A DNA stretch of 37,552 nt from Acidobacteriota bacterium (GCA_017883165.1 JADGOC010000021.1:1-37552), one strand, 5' to 3'. Shown: positions 1 through 9,125, counted from the stretch's first letter. Numbers and translations are program-made. Notes: generated by a model from the sequence alone, not told the origin.

Positions 1-549
1 CGCCTCGGCGAGGCGACGCGCGGAATCCTGCGCGTCAAGCTGTGCGCGACCGGCCGCGCCGCGCACTCGTCGTTTCCCGAGCTCGGCGACTCAGCGATCG
101 ACAAGCTGCTCGATGCGCTGGTCGCGCTACGTGAGGTGACGCTGCCGTCGGACCCGGTGCTCGGCCTGACGCATTACTCGATCGGACTCATCTCGGGCGG
201 CGTTGCGCCGAACGTCATCTCGCCGGCGGCGGAGGCCGAAGTGATGTTCCGCACGGTGGGCGACGCGCGAGAGGTCCGCCGCGCGATTGAGCCGCTCGAA
301 CGGATGGTCGCGATCGAGCACGTTCTCGACGTGCCGCCGGTGCGCCTGACGCAGGTGCCAGGTTTTGAGACGGCGGTGTTTCCGTACACGACGGACATCC
401 CCTTCCTCGCGCAGTGGGGCGAGCCGCTGCTCTTCGGCCCTGGATCGGTGCACGCGGCGCACACGGCGAACGAATACGTGTCGATTGCGGACCTTCACGC
501 TGCGGTCCGGCATTACGTCACCATTGCGCGCGAGCTCCTCGCAAGGTGA
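1..549 (+). CDS. M20 family metallopeptidase, C-terminal part
   Basis: This is the 3' part of a gene that begins left of the window; the frame is open from base 1 to the TGA at 547-549. The visible 182 residues cover the lid/dimerisation domain and the C-terminal piece of the catalytic domain of an ArgE/DapE/CPG2-type zinc peptidase. The lid domain carries the typical RAAHSS substrate-loop motif near the start and a GGVAPNVISP strand. Near the end there is FGPGSVHAAHTANEYV, where the H-x-x-NE pattern supplies a metal ligand and substrate contacts in the family. The family hydrolyses N-acyl amino acids or small peptides; the substrate cannot be read here. The stop overlaps the next gene's GTG start by 4 bases, so the two are probably co-transcribed. 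The N-terminal metal site is outside the window. Confidence 0.88.
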   Translation, partial: RLGEATRGILRVKLCATGRAAHSSFPELGDSAIDKLLDALVALREVTLPSDPVLGLTHYSIGLISGGVAPNVISPAAEAEVMFRTVGDAREVRRAIEPLERMVAIEHVLDVPPVRLTQVPGFETAVFPYTTDIPFLAQWGEPLLFGPGSVHAAHTANEYVSIADLHAAVRHYVTIARELLAR

Positions 550-2321
550 TCGAACCACGCGACGAATACGAGCGCAGGCTGGCGACCTCCGGCGAGGCGG
601 TCGCACGCGGTGAACGGGCGCACCTGCTGGTGTCGAACCTCAGGCTCGCCGTGGTCGCGCTCGCGGCACTGGAGGGTTGGCTCACGGTACACAACGGCAT
701 CTCGCCGGCGTGGATGCTTTTCCCGACCGTGTTCTTCATCGGGCTCGTCGTCGTGCATGCGCGCGTGCTGAATCACCTCGAGCGGGCGCGTTGTACTCGG
801 AGCCTGTACGAGCGCGGTGCGAATCGGCTGGATGGGCGATGGGCGGGAAAGGGTTGCGATGGCGCGCGGTTCCTGGAAGACCACCCATACGCGCGCGATC
901 TCGATCTATTCGGCCGCGCGTCGCTTTTCGAGTTGCTCGACACGGCGCGAACCGAGGCGGGGGAGGAGACGCTCGCGGGCTGGTTGCGCCGCGGCGCGCC
1001 GGTCGACGAGGTGCGCGCCCGGCAGGCCGCCGTCGACGAGCTGCGGCCGATGATCGACTTCCGCGAAGAGCTGTCGGTGCTCGCCTCCGAAACGCCGGTC
1101 GCGCGGACGGGCGTGCTCGCCGCCTGGGCGGCCGGGGTTCCGACCGGCTTCCCCGTGTGGGTCCGGGTTGTGTTTGCGTCGTGCGCCGTCGCCACCATCA
1201 CCCTCTTTGTTGCCGCGGCCACGGGCGCCGCCAGTGTCCATATCCTGCTGCCATGGCTTCTCGTGCCGTCGGCAATCGGGCTGATCTGGCGACGCCGGGT
1301 CCGGCGCGTGCTGGCACGCGCCGATGCGCCCGAACGCGAGCTCGTCCTGCTGTCGGCACTTCTCGAACGCATCGAGCGCGAGTCCTTCGCGTCCGCTCGC
1401 TTGACGGCGCTCCGCGACGCGCTTGCCACCGGCGACGTGATGCCGTCCCGCCGCATTGCGGCGCTGGCGCGGTTGGTGTCGTGGGCGGACTCGACGCGCA
1501 ATCAGTTGTTCGCGCCCGTCGCGCTGGTGCTCATGCTGCGCAGCCAGCTCGCGGCGGCCATCGATCGCTGGCACGCGAGGTACGGGCCAGGGGTCGGCGA
1601 GTGGCTCCGCGTCGTGGGCGAACTGGAAGCGCTGGCCGCGCTCGCGACTTACGCCTACGAGCACCCGTCGGATCCATTTCCAACGCTCGTGGACGAGCCG
1701 CTGTTTGACGCGACCGCCCTGCGGCACCCGCTGCTGAGCGACGCGTCGTCGGTCCAGAACGACGTACGGATCGGCGGCAGCGGACCGCGGGTGGTCATCG
1801 TGAGCGGGTCGAACATGTCGGGCAAGAGCACGCTGCTTCGCGCGATCGGCGTCAACGTCGTGCTGGCGCAGGCGGGCGCTCCAGTCAGGGCTGTGAGCCT
1901 GCGAATGTCGCCGCTCTCCATCGGGGCGACGCTGAGGATCGAGGACTCGCTCCAGGCCGGCCGATCGCGCTTCTACGCGGAGATCCTCCGCATCCGCGAC
2001 ATCGTGGAGCTCGCGCGCGGGCCGGTGCCGGCGTTGTTCCTGCTGGACGAAATCCTGCACGGCACCAATTCCTACGACCGGCGCATCGGCGCTGAAGCGA
2101 TCATTGGCGCGCTTGTTGGCGCGGGCGCGATCGGTCTCGTCACGACGCACGATCTGGCGCTCACCGAGCTCGTGCCCTCGCTCGGCGCTGCCGGCGCGAA
2201 CGTCCACTTCGAGGATCGGCTGGAAAACGGTGCGATAGTGTTCGACTACCGGATGCGCCCAGGCGTTGTCGAGCACAGCAACGCGCTCGCGCTGATGCGC
2301 GCGGTTGGACTCGATGTGTAA
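546..2321 (+). CDS. Membrane-anchored MutS-like ATPase (MutS family C-terminal domain)
   Basis: The predicted product is about 591 aa. The GTG at 546 is preferred because it overlaps the previous stop (GTGA) and homology-like sequence begins there. Two hydrophobic hairpins are visible, near residues 35-65 and 205-245. The C-terminal third is a MutS-type ABC ATPase: Walker A GSNMSGKST at about residue 421, Walker B LFLLDEILHGTNS, and a downstream TTHD switch motif. The mismatch-recognition, connector and clamp parts of true MutS are missing. The protein therefore belongs to the family of membrane-associated MutS-like ATPases that is often annotated as mismatch repair but has no demonstrated repair role. 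The link to an M20 peptidase gene gives no clear functional clue. Confidence 0.85.
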   Translation: MIEPRDEYERRLATSGEAVARGERAHLLVSNLRLAVVALAALEGWLTVHNGISPAWMLFPTVFFIGLVVVHARVLNHLERARCTRSLYERGANRLDGRWAGKGCDGARFLEDHPYARDLDLFGRASLFELLDTARTEAGEETLAGWLRRGAPVDEVRARQAAVDELRPMIDFREELSVLASETPVARTGVLAAWAAGVPTGFPVWVRVVFASCAVATITLFVAAATGAASVHILLPWLLVPSAIGLIWRRRVRRVLARADAPERELVLLSALLERIERESFASARLTALRDALATGDVMPSRRIAALARLVSWADSTRNQLFAPVALVLMLRSQLAAAIDRWHARYGPGVGEWLRVVGELEALAALATYAYEHPSDPFPTLVDEPLFDATALRHPLLSDASSVQNDVRIGGSGPRVVIVSGSNMSGKSTLLRAIGVNVVLAQAGAPVRAVSLRMSPLSIGATLRIEDSLQAGRSRFYAEILRIRDIVELARGPVPALFLLDEILHGTNSYDRRIGAEAIIGALVGAGAIGLVTTHDLALTELVPSLGAAGANVHFEDRLENGAIVFDYRMRPGVVEHSNALALMRAVGLDV

Positions 2322-2324
2322 GCG

Positions 2325-2361
2325 GTTCCTGGTTCTCGACTCTCGGTTCGGGGTTTGTGGT
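2325..2361. repeat. Degenerate GGTTC-rich intergenic phrase
   Basis: The 40-base gap between the convergent MutS-like and amidase genes is almost entirely imperfect repeats of GGTTC/CGGTTC with T-rich linkers. No hairpin with a T-run is visible. It looks like a low-complexity intergenic spacer rather than a gene or terminator. Confidence 0.5.
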
Positions 2362-3690
2362 TCACCGCAGCGCTGTTTCGCAGGCGAGGGCGACGCCGAG
2401 CAGCGCGTCGGTCTGCATGCGCGCGCCGGCGAGCTGCAGGGCGCAGGGCAGGCCGTTCGAAGTGTGCCCGCACGGCAGCGAGATCGCGGGATGTCCCGTG
2501 AGATTGAAGAGCTGGGTCAGCCGGAGCATCAAGCTGCGCACCGGTTCCTTCGTCGCGCCGATCATCACCGAGTTCGCGCCGAGGAGCGGCGCTGGAATCG
2601 GGAGCGTCGGCAGCACGAGCGCGTCGTAGTTAGCCAGCGCCGCGTCGACTTCGCGCCGCAAGACCTCGCGGCCAATCTGGGCGCGCACGTAATCCTCCGC
2701 CAGAATATGCCGTCCCATCTCGAGCCGCAGCCGCACGGGCGCCGTGTATGAATCCGGTTGCTCATCGATCGTCGTCGCGTGATACGCGGCGGCTTCGGCG
2801 AGTCCGATATGCAGGTAAACGGACGCGATGTCCCTCGCATGCCGAATCTCGACCTCCCGCACGTGCGCGCCGGCGGCGCGCAGCCGATCGAGCGCGGCCT
2901 CGAACGCGGTCCGCACTTCGTCGTCCAGCACATCACAGAAGTACGGGCGTGGGACGGCGAGGCGCAAACCGCCGAGCGGCGCCGCGACGAGCGGACGCGT
3001 CACCTCGTTGCCGAGGAGCGCGTGATAGACCAGATACGCGTCGGCAACGCTCGAGGTCAGCGGACCGACGTGATCGAGCGAGCGGGCCAGCGGCACGACG
3101 CCGTCGGCCGACACTTCGCCGTATGTCGGTTTCAACCCCACGGTGCCGCATGCCGCCGCGGGGATGCGGATCGACCCGCCGGTGTCGGTACCGACCGAGG
3201 CCAGCGCCATGCCGGCGACGATGCTGGCGGCGGAGCCGCCGCTCGATCCGCCGGGCGACCGCGTCTCATCGTGAGGATTGCGCGCGGGTCCGAACGCCGA
3301 GTCCTCGCTCGTCGTGCCGAGGGCGAATTCGTGGAGGTTGGTCTTGCCGACCACGACGGCGCCGGCCCGCCGCAGATGGACGACGATCGGCGCGTCATGC
3401 TCGGCGACATGCCTGGTGCGCAGGCGCGACGCCGCCGTCGTGGCGGTGCCGCGCATGTCGACCAAATCCTTGATCGACATCGGCACGCCGTGCAGCGGGC
3501 CGCGATCGCGCCCGGCGGCGATCTCGCGATCCGCCTCGCGCGCCTGGTGGCGCGCCTCGTCGGCCATCACGAGAATGAACGCGTTCAGCCGCGCGTTGCC
3601 GGCCTCGATGCGGGCCAGGCACGTGTCGGTGGTCTCGAGCGCGCTCACCTCGTGGGCGCGGAGCTTTCGTCCGAATTCTTCGATGGTCAT
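2362..3690 (-). CDS. Amidase signature family amidase (GatA/AtzF-like)
   Basis: The product is 442 aa from ATG at 3690. It has the complete amidase-signature core with the Ser-cisSer-Lys triad: catalytic Lys74 in PMSIKDLVD, the glycine/serine loop SPGGSSGGSAA at residues 145-155 carrying the cis-Ser, and nucleophile Ser173 in GTDTGGSIR. The family hydrolyses a wide range of amides, and the GatA members act in tRNA-dependent amidation. No gatB or gatC is nearby and the N-terminus lacks other fused domains, so a free-standing amidase of unknown substrate is more likely than GatA. The start is 222 bases from the OMT gene end; the short spacer carries two TGACGACT direct repeats. Confidence 0.9.
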   Translation of the reverse strand: MTIEEFGRKLRAHEVSALETTDTCLARIEAGNARLNAFILVMADEARHQAREADREIAAGRDRGPLHGVPMSIKDLVDMRGTATTAASRLRTRHVAEHDAPIVVHLRRAGAVVVGKTNLHEFALGTTSEDSAFGPARNPHDETRSPGGSSGGSAASIVAGMALASVGTDTGGSIRIPAAACGTVGLKPTYGEVSADGVVPLARSLDHVGPLTSSVADAYLVYHALLGNEVTRPLVAAPLGGLRLAVPRPYFCDVLDDEVRTAFEAALDRLRAAGAHVREVEIRHARDIASVYLHIGLAEAAAYHATTIDEQPDSYTAPVRLRLEMGRHILAEDYVRAQIGREVLRREVDAALANYDALVLPTLPIPAPLLGANSVMIGATKEPVRSLMLRLTQLFNLTGHPAISLPCGHTSNGLPCALQLAGARMQTDALLGVALACETALR

Positions 3691-3702
3691 CGCGAGCCTG
3701 GC

Positions 3703-3731
3703 TGACGACTGGTGACGTGCGACTGACGACT
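3703..3731. repeat. TGACGACT direct repeats in intergenic spacer
   Basis: TGACGACT occurs at 3703-3710 and again at 3724-3731, with a related TGACG between them. The repeat fills the 39-base gap between the O-methyltransferase stop and the amidase start. It resembles a low-complexity spacer phrase; an operator role is possible but unsupported. Confidence 0.4.
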
Positions 3732-4467
3732 ACTTCCTCGCGTCGTCATTGAAATCCGCCTCGCGCAGCGCGTGCGTGGCCCGCGCCAGCGTGTCGAGCA
3801 TCGGCTTCAGCTCCGGCGACCCGCGCTTCACGGCGATGGCCACGCCGTCGCGCAACGGGACGGTCGCCGTCATCAACGCCGGGTGCGCGTTGATCCGCTC
3901 GTTGTATTCCGCGATGGCGCGCCCATCGGCGACGTCGTGCGTCGGTTTCTCCGTGAAGCCCGGAGCCACCTCGCCGTTCCACAGCACGTTGTCGGTGACG
4001 AGCAGCCCGCCCGGCCGCAGCAGCGCGACGAGGCGATCGAGCAGCGGCGTGTACAGGTTCTTCGCGCCGTCCTGATAGATCAAATCGAACGGCCCGGACA
4101 CCTTCGCAATCATGATCTTCACGTCGCCGACGATGACGCTGACGCGCTCGGCGAGTCCCGCGCGCGCGAAGTTCTGGCGCGCCCTGCGCGCGCGCTCTTC
4201 GTCCATCTCCATCGTCACCAGCATGCCGTCGGCCGGCAACGCGCCGGCGAGCCAGATACCGGAGTAGCCGACCGCGGTGCCGATTTCGAGAATCCGTTTC
4301 GCGCCGATCGCGGTGGCCAAGACCCGCAGAAGGGCGCCGACCTCGGCGTCGATGAGCGGCAGGTCCTCCGCGACGCCGGTGCGCGCGATGTCCTCCAGCA
4401 CGGGATCGGCGAGATGGTTCAGTCCGGCGAGATATCGCTCAATGGTATCGGGGACGATTTGACCCAT
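3730..4467 (-). CDS. SAM-dependent O-methyltransferase, family 3 (catechol-OMT-like)
   Basis: The product is 245 aa from ATG at 4467. A longer open frame to 4890 exists, but it would overlap pyruvate kinase antisense and adds only non-homologous Arg/Ser/Ala-rich sequence. Class I methyltransferase features are visible: SAM-binding motif I ILEIGTAVGYSG near residues 60-71, an acidic residue after strand 2 (VTMEMDEER), and the family-3 metal/catechol pocket as YQDGAKNLY and VTDNVLWNGEV. Family members methylate catechol-like or caffeoyl-type hydroxyls using Mg2+. The start lies 16 bases from the divergent pyruvate kinase ATG, so the two promoters must overlap. A TACAAT hexamer at 4482-4477 (minus) leaves only 9 bases before the ATG, suggesting a leaderless or very short-leader mRNA. 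Confidence 0.88.
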   Translation of the reverse strand: MGQIVPDTIERYLAGLNHLADPVLEDIARTGVAEDLPLIDAEVGALLRVLATAIGAKRILEIGTAVGYSGIWLAGALPADGMLVTMEMDEERARRARQNFARAGLAERVSVIVGDVKIMIAKVSGPFDLIYQDGAKNLYTPLLDRLVALLRPGGLLVTDNVLWNGEVAPGFTEKPTHDVADGRAIAEYNERINAHPALMTATVPLRDGVAIAVKRGSPELKPMLDTLARATHALREADFNDDARK

Positions 4468-4482
4468 AATTGACCAATTGTA
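4465..4482. promoter_or_regulatory. Overlapping divergent promoters of O-methyltransferase and pyk
   Basis: Plus-strand CATAAT at 4465-4470 sits 7 bases before a TTG (4478) and 13 before the pyk ATG (4484). Minus-strand TACAAT at 4482-4477 sits 9 bases before the OMT ATG (4467). Each -10-like element lies on top of the other gene's start region. No convincing -35 element was found; these would fall inside the opposite coding sequence. Confidence 0.4.
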
Positions 4483-4483
4483 C

Positions 4484-5908
4484 ATGCGGCACACCAAGAT
4501 CATCGCGACCGTCGGCCCGGCCAGCGATTCCGATGCGATGCTCGACGCGCTCATTGCCGGCGGCACCGACATCGTCCGTCTGAACTTCTCATACGGAACG
4601 CACGAGTCGCAGGCGGCGACGTACCGCCGCGTGCGCGCCGCTGCGGCGCGCGCGAAACGTGAGGTCGCCATTCTCCAGGATCTCAGCGGCCCCAAGATCC
4701 GCACCGGTGCGCTCGCAGGCGGCCGGCCGCTGGTGTTGAAGCCTGGCGAGACACTTCGCATCGTGACGGGCGATTTCGCCGGCGGCGCGGGCCGCGTGTC
4801 GACGACCTTCGCCGGGCTCGCCCACGGCGTCCGGCCCGGCGATCGGCTGCTCCTCGCCGACGGCCGCATCGAGCTGCGGGTGGACGCCACCGACGGCTCC
4901 GAGATTCAGACGACGGTGGTGGACGGCGGGGAGCTTGGGGAGCACAAGGGCATCAGCGCGCCGGGCGTGGCGCTGCCGGCCTCGGCGATCACGCCGAAAG
5001 ACGTCGACGACTTGAGGTTCGGGCTCTCGCTCGGCGTGGACATGATCGCGATCAGCTTCGTGCAGACCGCCGCCGATCTGCGGACGGCGCGCCGGCTGAT
5101 GACGGAGGCCGGCGGCGCGTGCGGCGCGGACGTGCCGCTCATCGCCAAGTTGGAGCGGCCGCAGGCGCTCGAGCAGCTCGACGCGATCGTCGCGTCGTGC
5201 GACGCGGTGATGGTCGCGCGCGGCGACCTGGGGCTCGAGATGCCGCTCGAGCGCGTGCCCCGGGCGCAGAAGGAGATCACGCGCGCGGCGCGCCGCGCGG
5301 GCATTCCCGTGATCGTCGCGACGCAGGTCCTCGAATCGATGACGACCGAGGCGCGTCCCACGCGCGCGGAAGTCAGCGACGCCGCCAACGCGGTCGGCGA
5401 CGGCGTGGATGCGATCATGCTGGCGGGAGAAACGGCGATCGGCGCGTTTCCGGCCCGCGCCGTGCAGACGCTCGACGCGATCATCCGCGACGCCGAGACG
5501 AGCCCGGCGGCCGAAGCGACGCTCCGGGCGCGCCAGGGCTCGGGCGGCGGCCACGAGGAGGCGCTGTGCGAAGCGGCGGTGACGCTCGCCAACCGCGGCG
5601 GCGCACAGGCGATCGTCGCGGTGACGCGGGGCGGCGGCACGGCCCGCCGGCTGTCGGCGCTGCGTCCCCGCGCCCCGATCATCGCGACGACCGATCGGAA
5701 CGACACGGCTCGGCGGCTGGCGCTGTACTGGGGCGTCGTGCCGGTGTGCACCGACATCGGCGAGAACGTGGACACCGCGGGCGCGCTCATCTCGGCGCAG
5801 CTCGTCGCGCGGGGGCTGGTGGCCGCCGGCGCGGCGGTGGTGCTCGTGAGCATCAGTCCAGACCTGACGCGAAGCAACGCCAACTACCTGAAGATTCAAC
5901 GCCTGTGA
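4484..5908 (+). CDS. pyk: Pyruvate kinase
   Basis: The product is 474 aa from ATG at 4484; an in-frame TTG at 4478 would add two residues. It catalyses phosphoenolpyruvate + ADP to pyruvate + ATP, the last step of glycolysis. The N-terminus MRHTKIIATVGPAS, the RLNFSYGTHE segment and SGPKIRTG are typical of the A/B domain junction. The active-site region MVARGDLGLEMPLERVP, followed by QKEITRAARRAGIPVIVATQVLESM, corresponds to the family signature with the conserved Mg/K-binding Glu and Asp. The usual V-E-I after GDLG is replaced by L-E-M. The C-terminal regulatory domain is present and ends in a hydrophobic strand as usual. The stop overlaps the MscS start by one base (TGATG), suggesting translational coupling. 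Confidence 0.96.
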   Translation: MRHTKIIATVGPASDSDAMLDALIAGGTDIVRLNFSYGTHESQAATYRRVRAAAARAKREVAILQDLSGPKIRTGALAGGRPLVLKPGETLRIVTGDFAGGAGRVSTTFAGLAHGVRPGDRLLLADGRIELRVDATDGSEIQTTVVDGGELGEHKGISAPGVALPASAITPKDVDDLRFGLSLGVDMIAISFVQTAADLRTARRLMTEAGGACGADVPLIAKLERPQALEQLDAIVASCDAVMVARGDLGLEMPLERVPRAQKEITRAARRAGIPVIVATQVLESMTTEARPTRAEVSDAANAVGDGVDAIMLAGETAIGAFPARAVQTLDAIIRDAETSPAAEATLRARQGSGGGHEEALCEAAVTLANRGGAQAIVAVTRGGGTARRLSALRPRAPIIATTDRNDTARRLALYWGVVPVCTDIGENVDTAGALISAQLVARGLVAAGAAVVLVSISPDLTRSNANYLKIQRL

Positions 5909-6975
5909 TGCCGTACGCGCGCTACACGACCGTTGGCGCGATCGTGATCGCGTTCGTGCTCGCGGCGATCGTCGTGCGGGTCATGCACGGCGTCGTCCAC
6001 CGCGTGCTCGACGCACTGGACATCGTCAGCGCGGAGAACCGCGCGGCGGTGGACGCGCGTGCGAAGTCGCTCATCAGGGCGCTGACGCTGCTCGCCTACG
6101 GCGTCGCCGCGGCGGCGAGCGTGTCGCTCGCGCTGGCGCGCTTCGGCCTGGGCGAGCCGCGATGGGAGCCTCGCGTGATCGCGCGGTGGGTCCTCGGCCA
6201 CGGCCTCAATCTCGCGATCATCGTCGGCGGCGCCTACGCGGTGATTCGCGCGGCGAATCTGGCGATCGAGCACCTGCAGTACAAGCTCGGGCGGCGGCAC
6301 GCGCAGACCGATCTCGAGTGGCAGCGGCGCGCGGCGACGCTCGGCGCGATCCTGACAAGCCTGGTGTCGGTGACCGTCGGCTTCATCGCCATCCTGATGG
6401 TGCTGCGCGAGCTGGCGATCGACGTGCTGCCGATCCTGACCGGCGCTGGCATCGCGGGGCTGGCGATTGGATTCGGCGCACAGAATCTCGTGCGCGACGT
6501 CATTTCCGGGTTCTTCCTCATTCTCGAAGATCAGGTCCGCGTCGGCGACATCGCGCGCATCAACGGGGTCGGCGGCACCGTGGAGCAGATCAATCTCCGC
6601 ACGATCGTCGTGCGCGACAACGAAGGCGCCGTGCAGGTGTTCCCCAATGGGACGATCACGTCCCTCGCGAACCTCAGCAAGCAGTATGCGTACGCGATTG
6701 TGGATATGCGGGTGGCGTACGGAGAGAATATGGATCGCGTGACGGGCGCCATTCGCGAGGTCGGAGCGTCCATGAAGGGCGATCCCGCGTGGGGGCCGCT
6801 CCTCCTCGCGCCGATCGAGATCGTCGGGGTCGAGTCGCTGGCCGACGGATGGGCCACGGTTCGCACCAAGTTCAAAACGCAACCGCTGAATCAGGGAAAG
6901 ATCGCCAACGAGCTGCGAGGCCGGCTGATGACCACATTCGCCGAGCGCCGCATTCGACCGTATGCCGGCTGGTAG
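5908..6975 (+). CDS. MscS family mechanosensitive ion channel
   Basis: The product is 355 aa. The ATG at 5908 is chosen because it overlaps the pyk stop by one base and starts directly with a transmembrane helix. Hydrophobic segments lie near residues 8-30, 53-75, 90-115 and 145-170. These are followed by the glycine/alanine-rich pore helix with AGIAGLAIGFGAQNLVRDVISG, then the beta-domain GFFLILEDQVRVGD with GGTVEQINLRTIVVRD and VFPNG. This is the standard MscS order of pore helix TM3 and cytoplasmic vestibule. Such channels gate on membrane tension and protect against hypo-osmotic shock. It has about 70 residues more than E. coli MscS because of the extra N-terminal helix. It is probably in one transcript with pyk, an unusual pairing. 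Confidence 0.93.
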   Translation: MPYARYTTVGAIVIAFVLAAIVVRVMHGVVHRVLDALDIVSAENRAAVDARAKSLIRALTLLAYGVAAAASVSLALARFGLGEPRWEPRVIARWVLGHGLNLAIIVGGAYAVIRAANLAIEHLQYKLGRRHAQTDLEWQRRAATLGAILTSLVSVTVGFIAILMVLRELAIDVLPILTGAGIAGLAIGFGAQNLVRDVISGFFLILEDQVRVGDIARINGVGGTVEQINLRTIVVRDNEGAVQVFPNGTITSLANLSKQYAYAIVDMRVAYGENMDRVTGAIREVGASMKGDPAWGPLLLAPIEIVGVESLADGWATVRTKFKTQPLNQGKIANELRGRLMTTFAERRIRPYAGW

Positions 6976-7000
6976 AGACCGCGTCAAGGAGAGCCATCAG

Positions 7001-9067
7001 ATGAGAACGTTGAAAATGCTGAAGACCTTCGTGTTCGTCGTGCTGCCCACGACCGCGCTCGTCGCGAGCGCCGGGAGCCTGTTGGGGCCGCCCATGCACG
7101 CACAGCAGGCGGCCGCGGCCAAGAGCGCCGGCCTCGACCTGACGGCGATCGACAAGACTGCCGATCCCTGCGTCGATTTCTACCAGTACGCCTGCGGCGG
7201 ATGGATCGCCACGCATCCGATTCCGGCCGATCAGTCGTCGTGGGGCCGCGCGAACGAGTTGGACGAGCGCAATCAGGCGACGCTGCGAAAGATTCTCGAA
7301 GACGCGGCGAGCCATCCCAAGCCCGAGGCCGATTCGAAGAAGATCGGCGACTTCTACGCGTCGTGCATGGACGACAGCGCCGCCAACCAGAAAGGGCTCG
7401 CGCCGGTGCAGCCGGAGCTCGATCGCATCGCCGCCATGGCCAAACCGGCGGATCTCGTCGCCGAACTGGCGCGGCTCCACACGATGGGTGTCGACGCGCT
7501 CTTCAACTTCGGGTCGCAGGAGGACTTCAAGGACTCAAAAGTCGAGATGGCGACCATCGACCAGGGCGGCCTTGGTCTACCCGACCGCGACTACTATCTG
7601 AAAGACGACGCGAAGTCGCAGGAGCTCCGCAAGCAGTACGCCGCGCACGTGGGCCGCATGCTCACGTTCACGGATGAAGGGGCCGACCAGGCCGCCGCCG
7701 ACACCAAGAGCATCATGGACCTCGAAGCGGCGCTCGCCAAGGTGTCGATGGAGCGCGTGAAGCGGCGCGAGCCGGCGAACGTCTATCACAAGATGACGCG
7801 CGACGAGCTCACGGCGCTCACCCCCGCGTTCGACTGGCCGGCGTATCTGGCCGGCGTCAAGGCGCCGGCGTTCACCGCGATCAACGTCAGCCAGCCGGAT
7901 TTCTTCAAGGGCGCGGACGCCCTCATCGCGTCGACGCCGATGAACGTGTGGAAGGCGTATCTTCGCTGGCACGTCCTGCACGCGACCGCGCGCTTCCTCA
8001 GCGCGAAGGTCTACGACGAGAGCTTCGACTTCTTCGGCAAGACGCTGACCGGCGCGAAGGAGCCGCGGCCGCGCTGGAAGCGCTGCGTCCAGTACACCGA
8101 CGAATCGCTCGGCGAGGCGCTCGGCCGCTACTACGTCGACGAGACGTTCGGCGCCGAAGGCAAGGCGCGGATGCTGACGATGGTCACGGCGCTCGAAGCA
8201 TCGCTCGAGACGGACATCCAGCAGCTCGATTGGATGACCGCCGAGACCAAGAAGCAGGCGCTGGTGAAACTGCACGCCATCACGAACAAGATCGGCTATC
8301 CCGACACGTGGCGCGACTATTCGTCGGTCCGCGTCGTCCGCGGCGACTTACTCGGCAACCACGCGCGTGCGTACGCGTTCGAATTCACGCGCGACATCGG
8401 GAAGATCGGCAAGGGCGTCGACAAGAGCGAGTGGCTGATGACGCCGCCGACGTTGAACGCCTACTACCACCCCGTGATGAACAACATCAATTTTCCCGCG
8501 GGTATCCTGCAGCCGCCCTTCTTCGATCGCGCCAACGACGACGCGATCAACTACGGCGCGATCGGCGCGATCATCGGCCACGAGCTGACGCACGGGTTCG
8601 ACGATCAGGGGCGCCACTTCGACGCCGACGGCAACCTGCGCGACTGGTGGAGCGAGGCCGACTCGAAGGAATTCGAGAGCCGCGCCAGCTGCGTCGCCGA
8701 CGAGTACAGCAAGTTCGACGCGGTGCCCGACATGAAGCTGAACGGCAAGCTGACGCTCGGGGAGAATACGGCGGACAACGGCGGCGTCCGGATCGCGCGG
8801 ATGGCGTTGATGAAAGCGGTCGGCGCCAACCCGCCGCCGCCGTCCGACGGCTTCTCGCTCGATCAGCGCTTCTTCGTCGCCTACGCGCAGGTCTGGTGCC
8901 AGAGCCAGCGCCCGGAGATCGCGCGGATGCTCGCGACCGTGGACGTGCACTCGCCGGGGCGCGCACGCGTCAACGGCGTCGTGTCGAACATGCCGGAATT
9001 CCAGAAGGCGTTCTCGTGCAAGGCGGGGTCGCCGATGGTGAATCCGAATATGTGCCACGTCTGGTAG
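7001..9067 (+). CDS. M13 family metallopeptidase (PepO/neprilysin-like)
   Basis: The product is 688 aa. ATG at 7001 is preceded by the ribosome-binding sequence AAGGAG at 6986-6991. Residues 1-36 look like a signal peptide ending near MHAQQAAAA, so the enzyme is probably periplasmic or secreted. The N-terminal M13 domain begins at DPCVDFYQYACGGW. The catalytic zinc motif HELTH lies at residues 527-531 in GHELTHGFDDQGRHFD, and the third ligand is in GENTADNGG. The family consensus is GENIADNGG or GENIADLGG, so only the Ile-to-Thr change is unusual. The C-terminus ends in the family's C-x-V-W (CHVW). Family members cleave short peptides on the amino side of hydrophobic residues. It is separated from the MscS gene by 25 bases and may share its transcript. 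Confidence 0.95.
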   Translation: MRTLKMLKTFVFVVLPTTALVASAGSLLGPPMHAQQAAAAKSAGLDLTAIDKTADPCVDFYQYACGGWIATHPIPADQSSWGRANELDERNQATLRKILEDAASHPKPEADSKKIGDFYASCMDDSAANQKGLAPVQPELDRIAAMAKPADLVAELARLHTMGVDALFNFGSQEDFKDSKVEMATIDQGGLGLPDRDYYLKDDAKSQELRKQYAAHVGRMLTFTDEGADQAAADTKSIMDLEAALAKVSMERVKRREPANVYHKMTRDELTALTPAFDWPAYLAGVKAPAFTAINVSQPDFFKGADALIASTPMNVWKAYLRWHVLHATARFLSAKVYDESFDFFGKTLTGAKEPRPRWKRCVQYTDESLGEALGRYYVDETFGAEGKARMLTMVTALEASLETDIQQLDWMTAETKKQALVKLHAITNKIGYPDTWRDYSSVRVVRGDLLGNHARAYAFEFTRDIGKIGKGVDKSEWLMTPPTLNAYYHPVMNNINFPAGILQPPFFDRANDDAINYGAIGAIIGHELTHGFDDQGRHFDADGNLRDWWSEADSKEFESRASCVADEYSKFDAVPDMKLNGKLTLGENTADNGGVRIARMALMKAVGANPPPPSDGFSLDQRFFVAYAQVWCQSQRPEIARMLATVDVHSPGRARVNGVVSNMPEFQKAFSCKAGSPMVNPNMCHVW

Positions 9068-9110
9068 TTGGAGCGCGCCGCCGCGCCACCTCGAATCTCG
9101 CGCGGGCGAA

Positions 9111-9125
9111 GGTGCCGGCGGCACC
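9111..9125. terminator. Short GC hairpin between convergent genes
   Basis: GGTGCC and GGCACC (9111-9116 / 9120-9125) form a perfect 6-bp stem with a 3-base loop, in the 64-base gap between the convergent M13 and SRPBCC genes. There is no T-run on either side, so intrinsic termination is uncertain. Confidence 0.3.

Noticed and set aside
4468-4890. N-terminal extension of the O-methyltransferase
   Set aside because: Overlaps pyruvate kinase antisense and is not methyltransferase-like; the family begins at the ATG at 4467.
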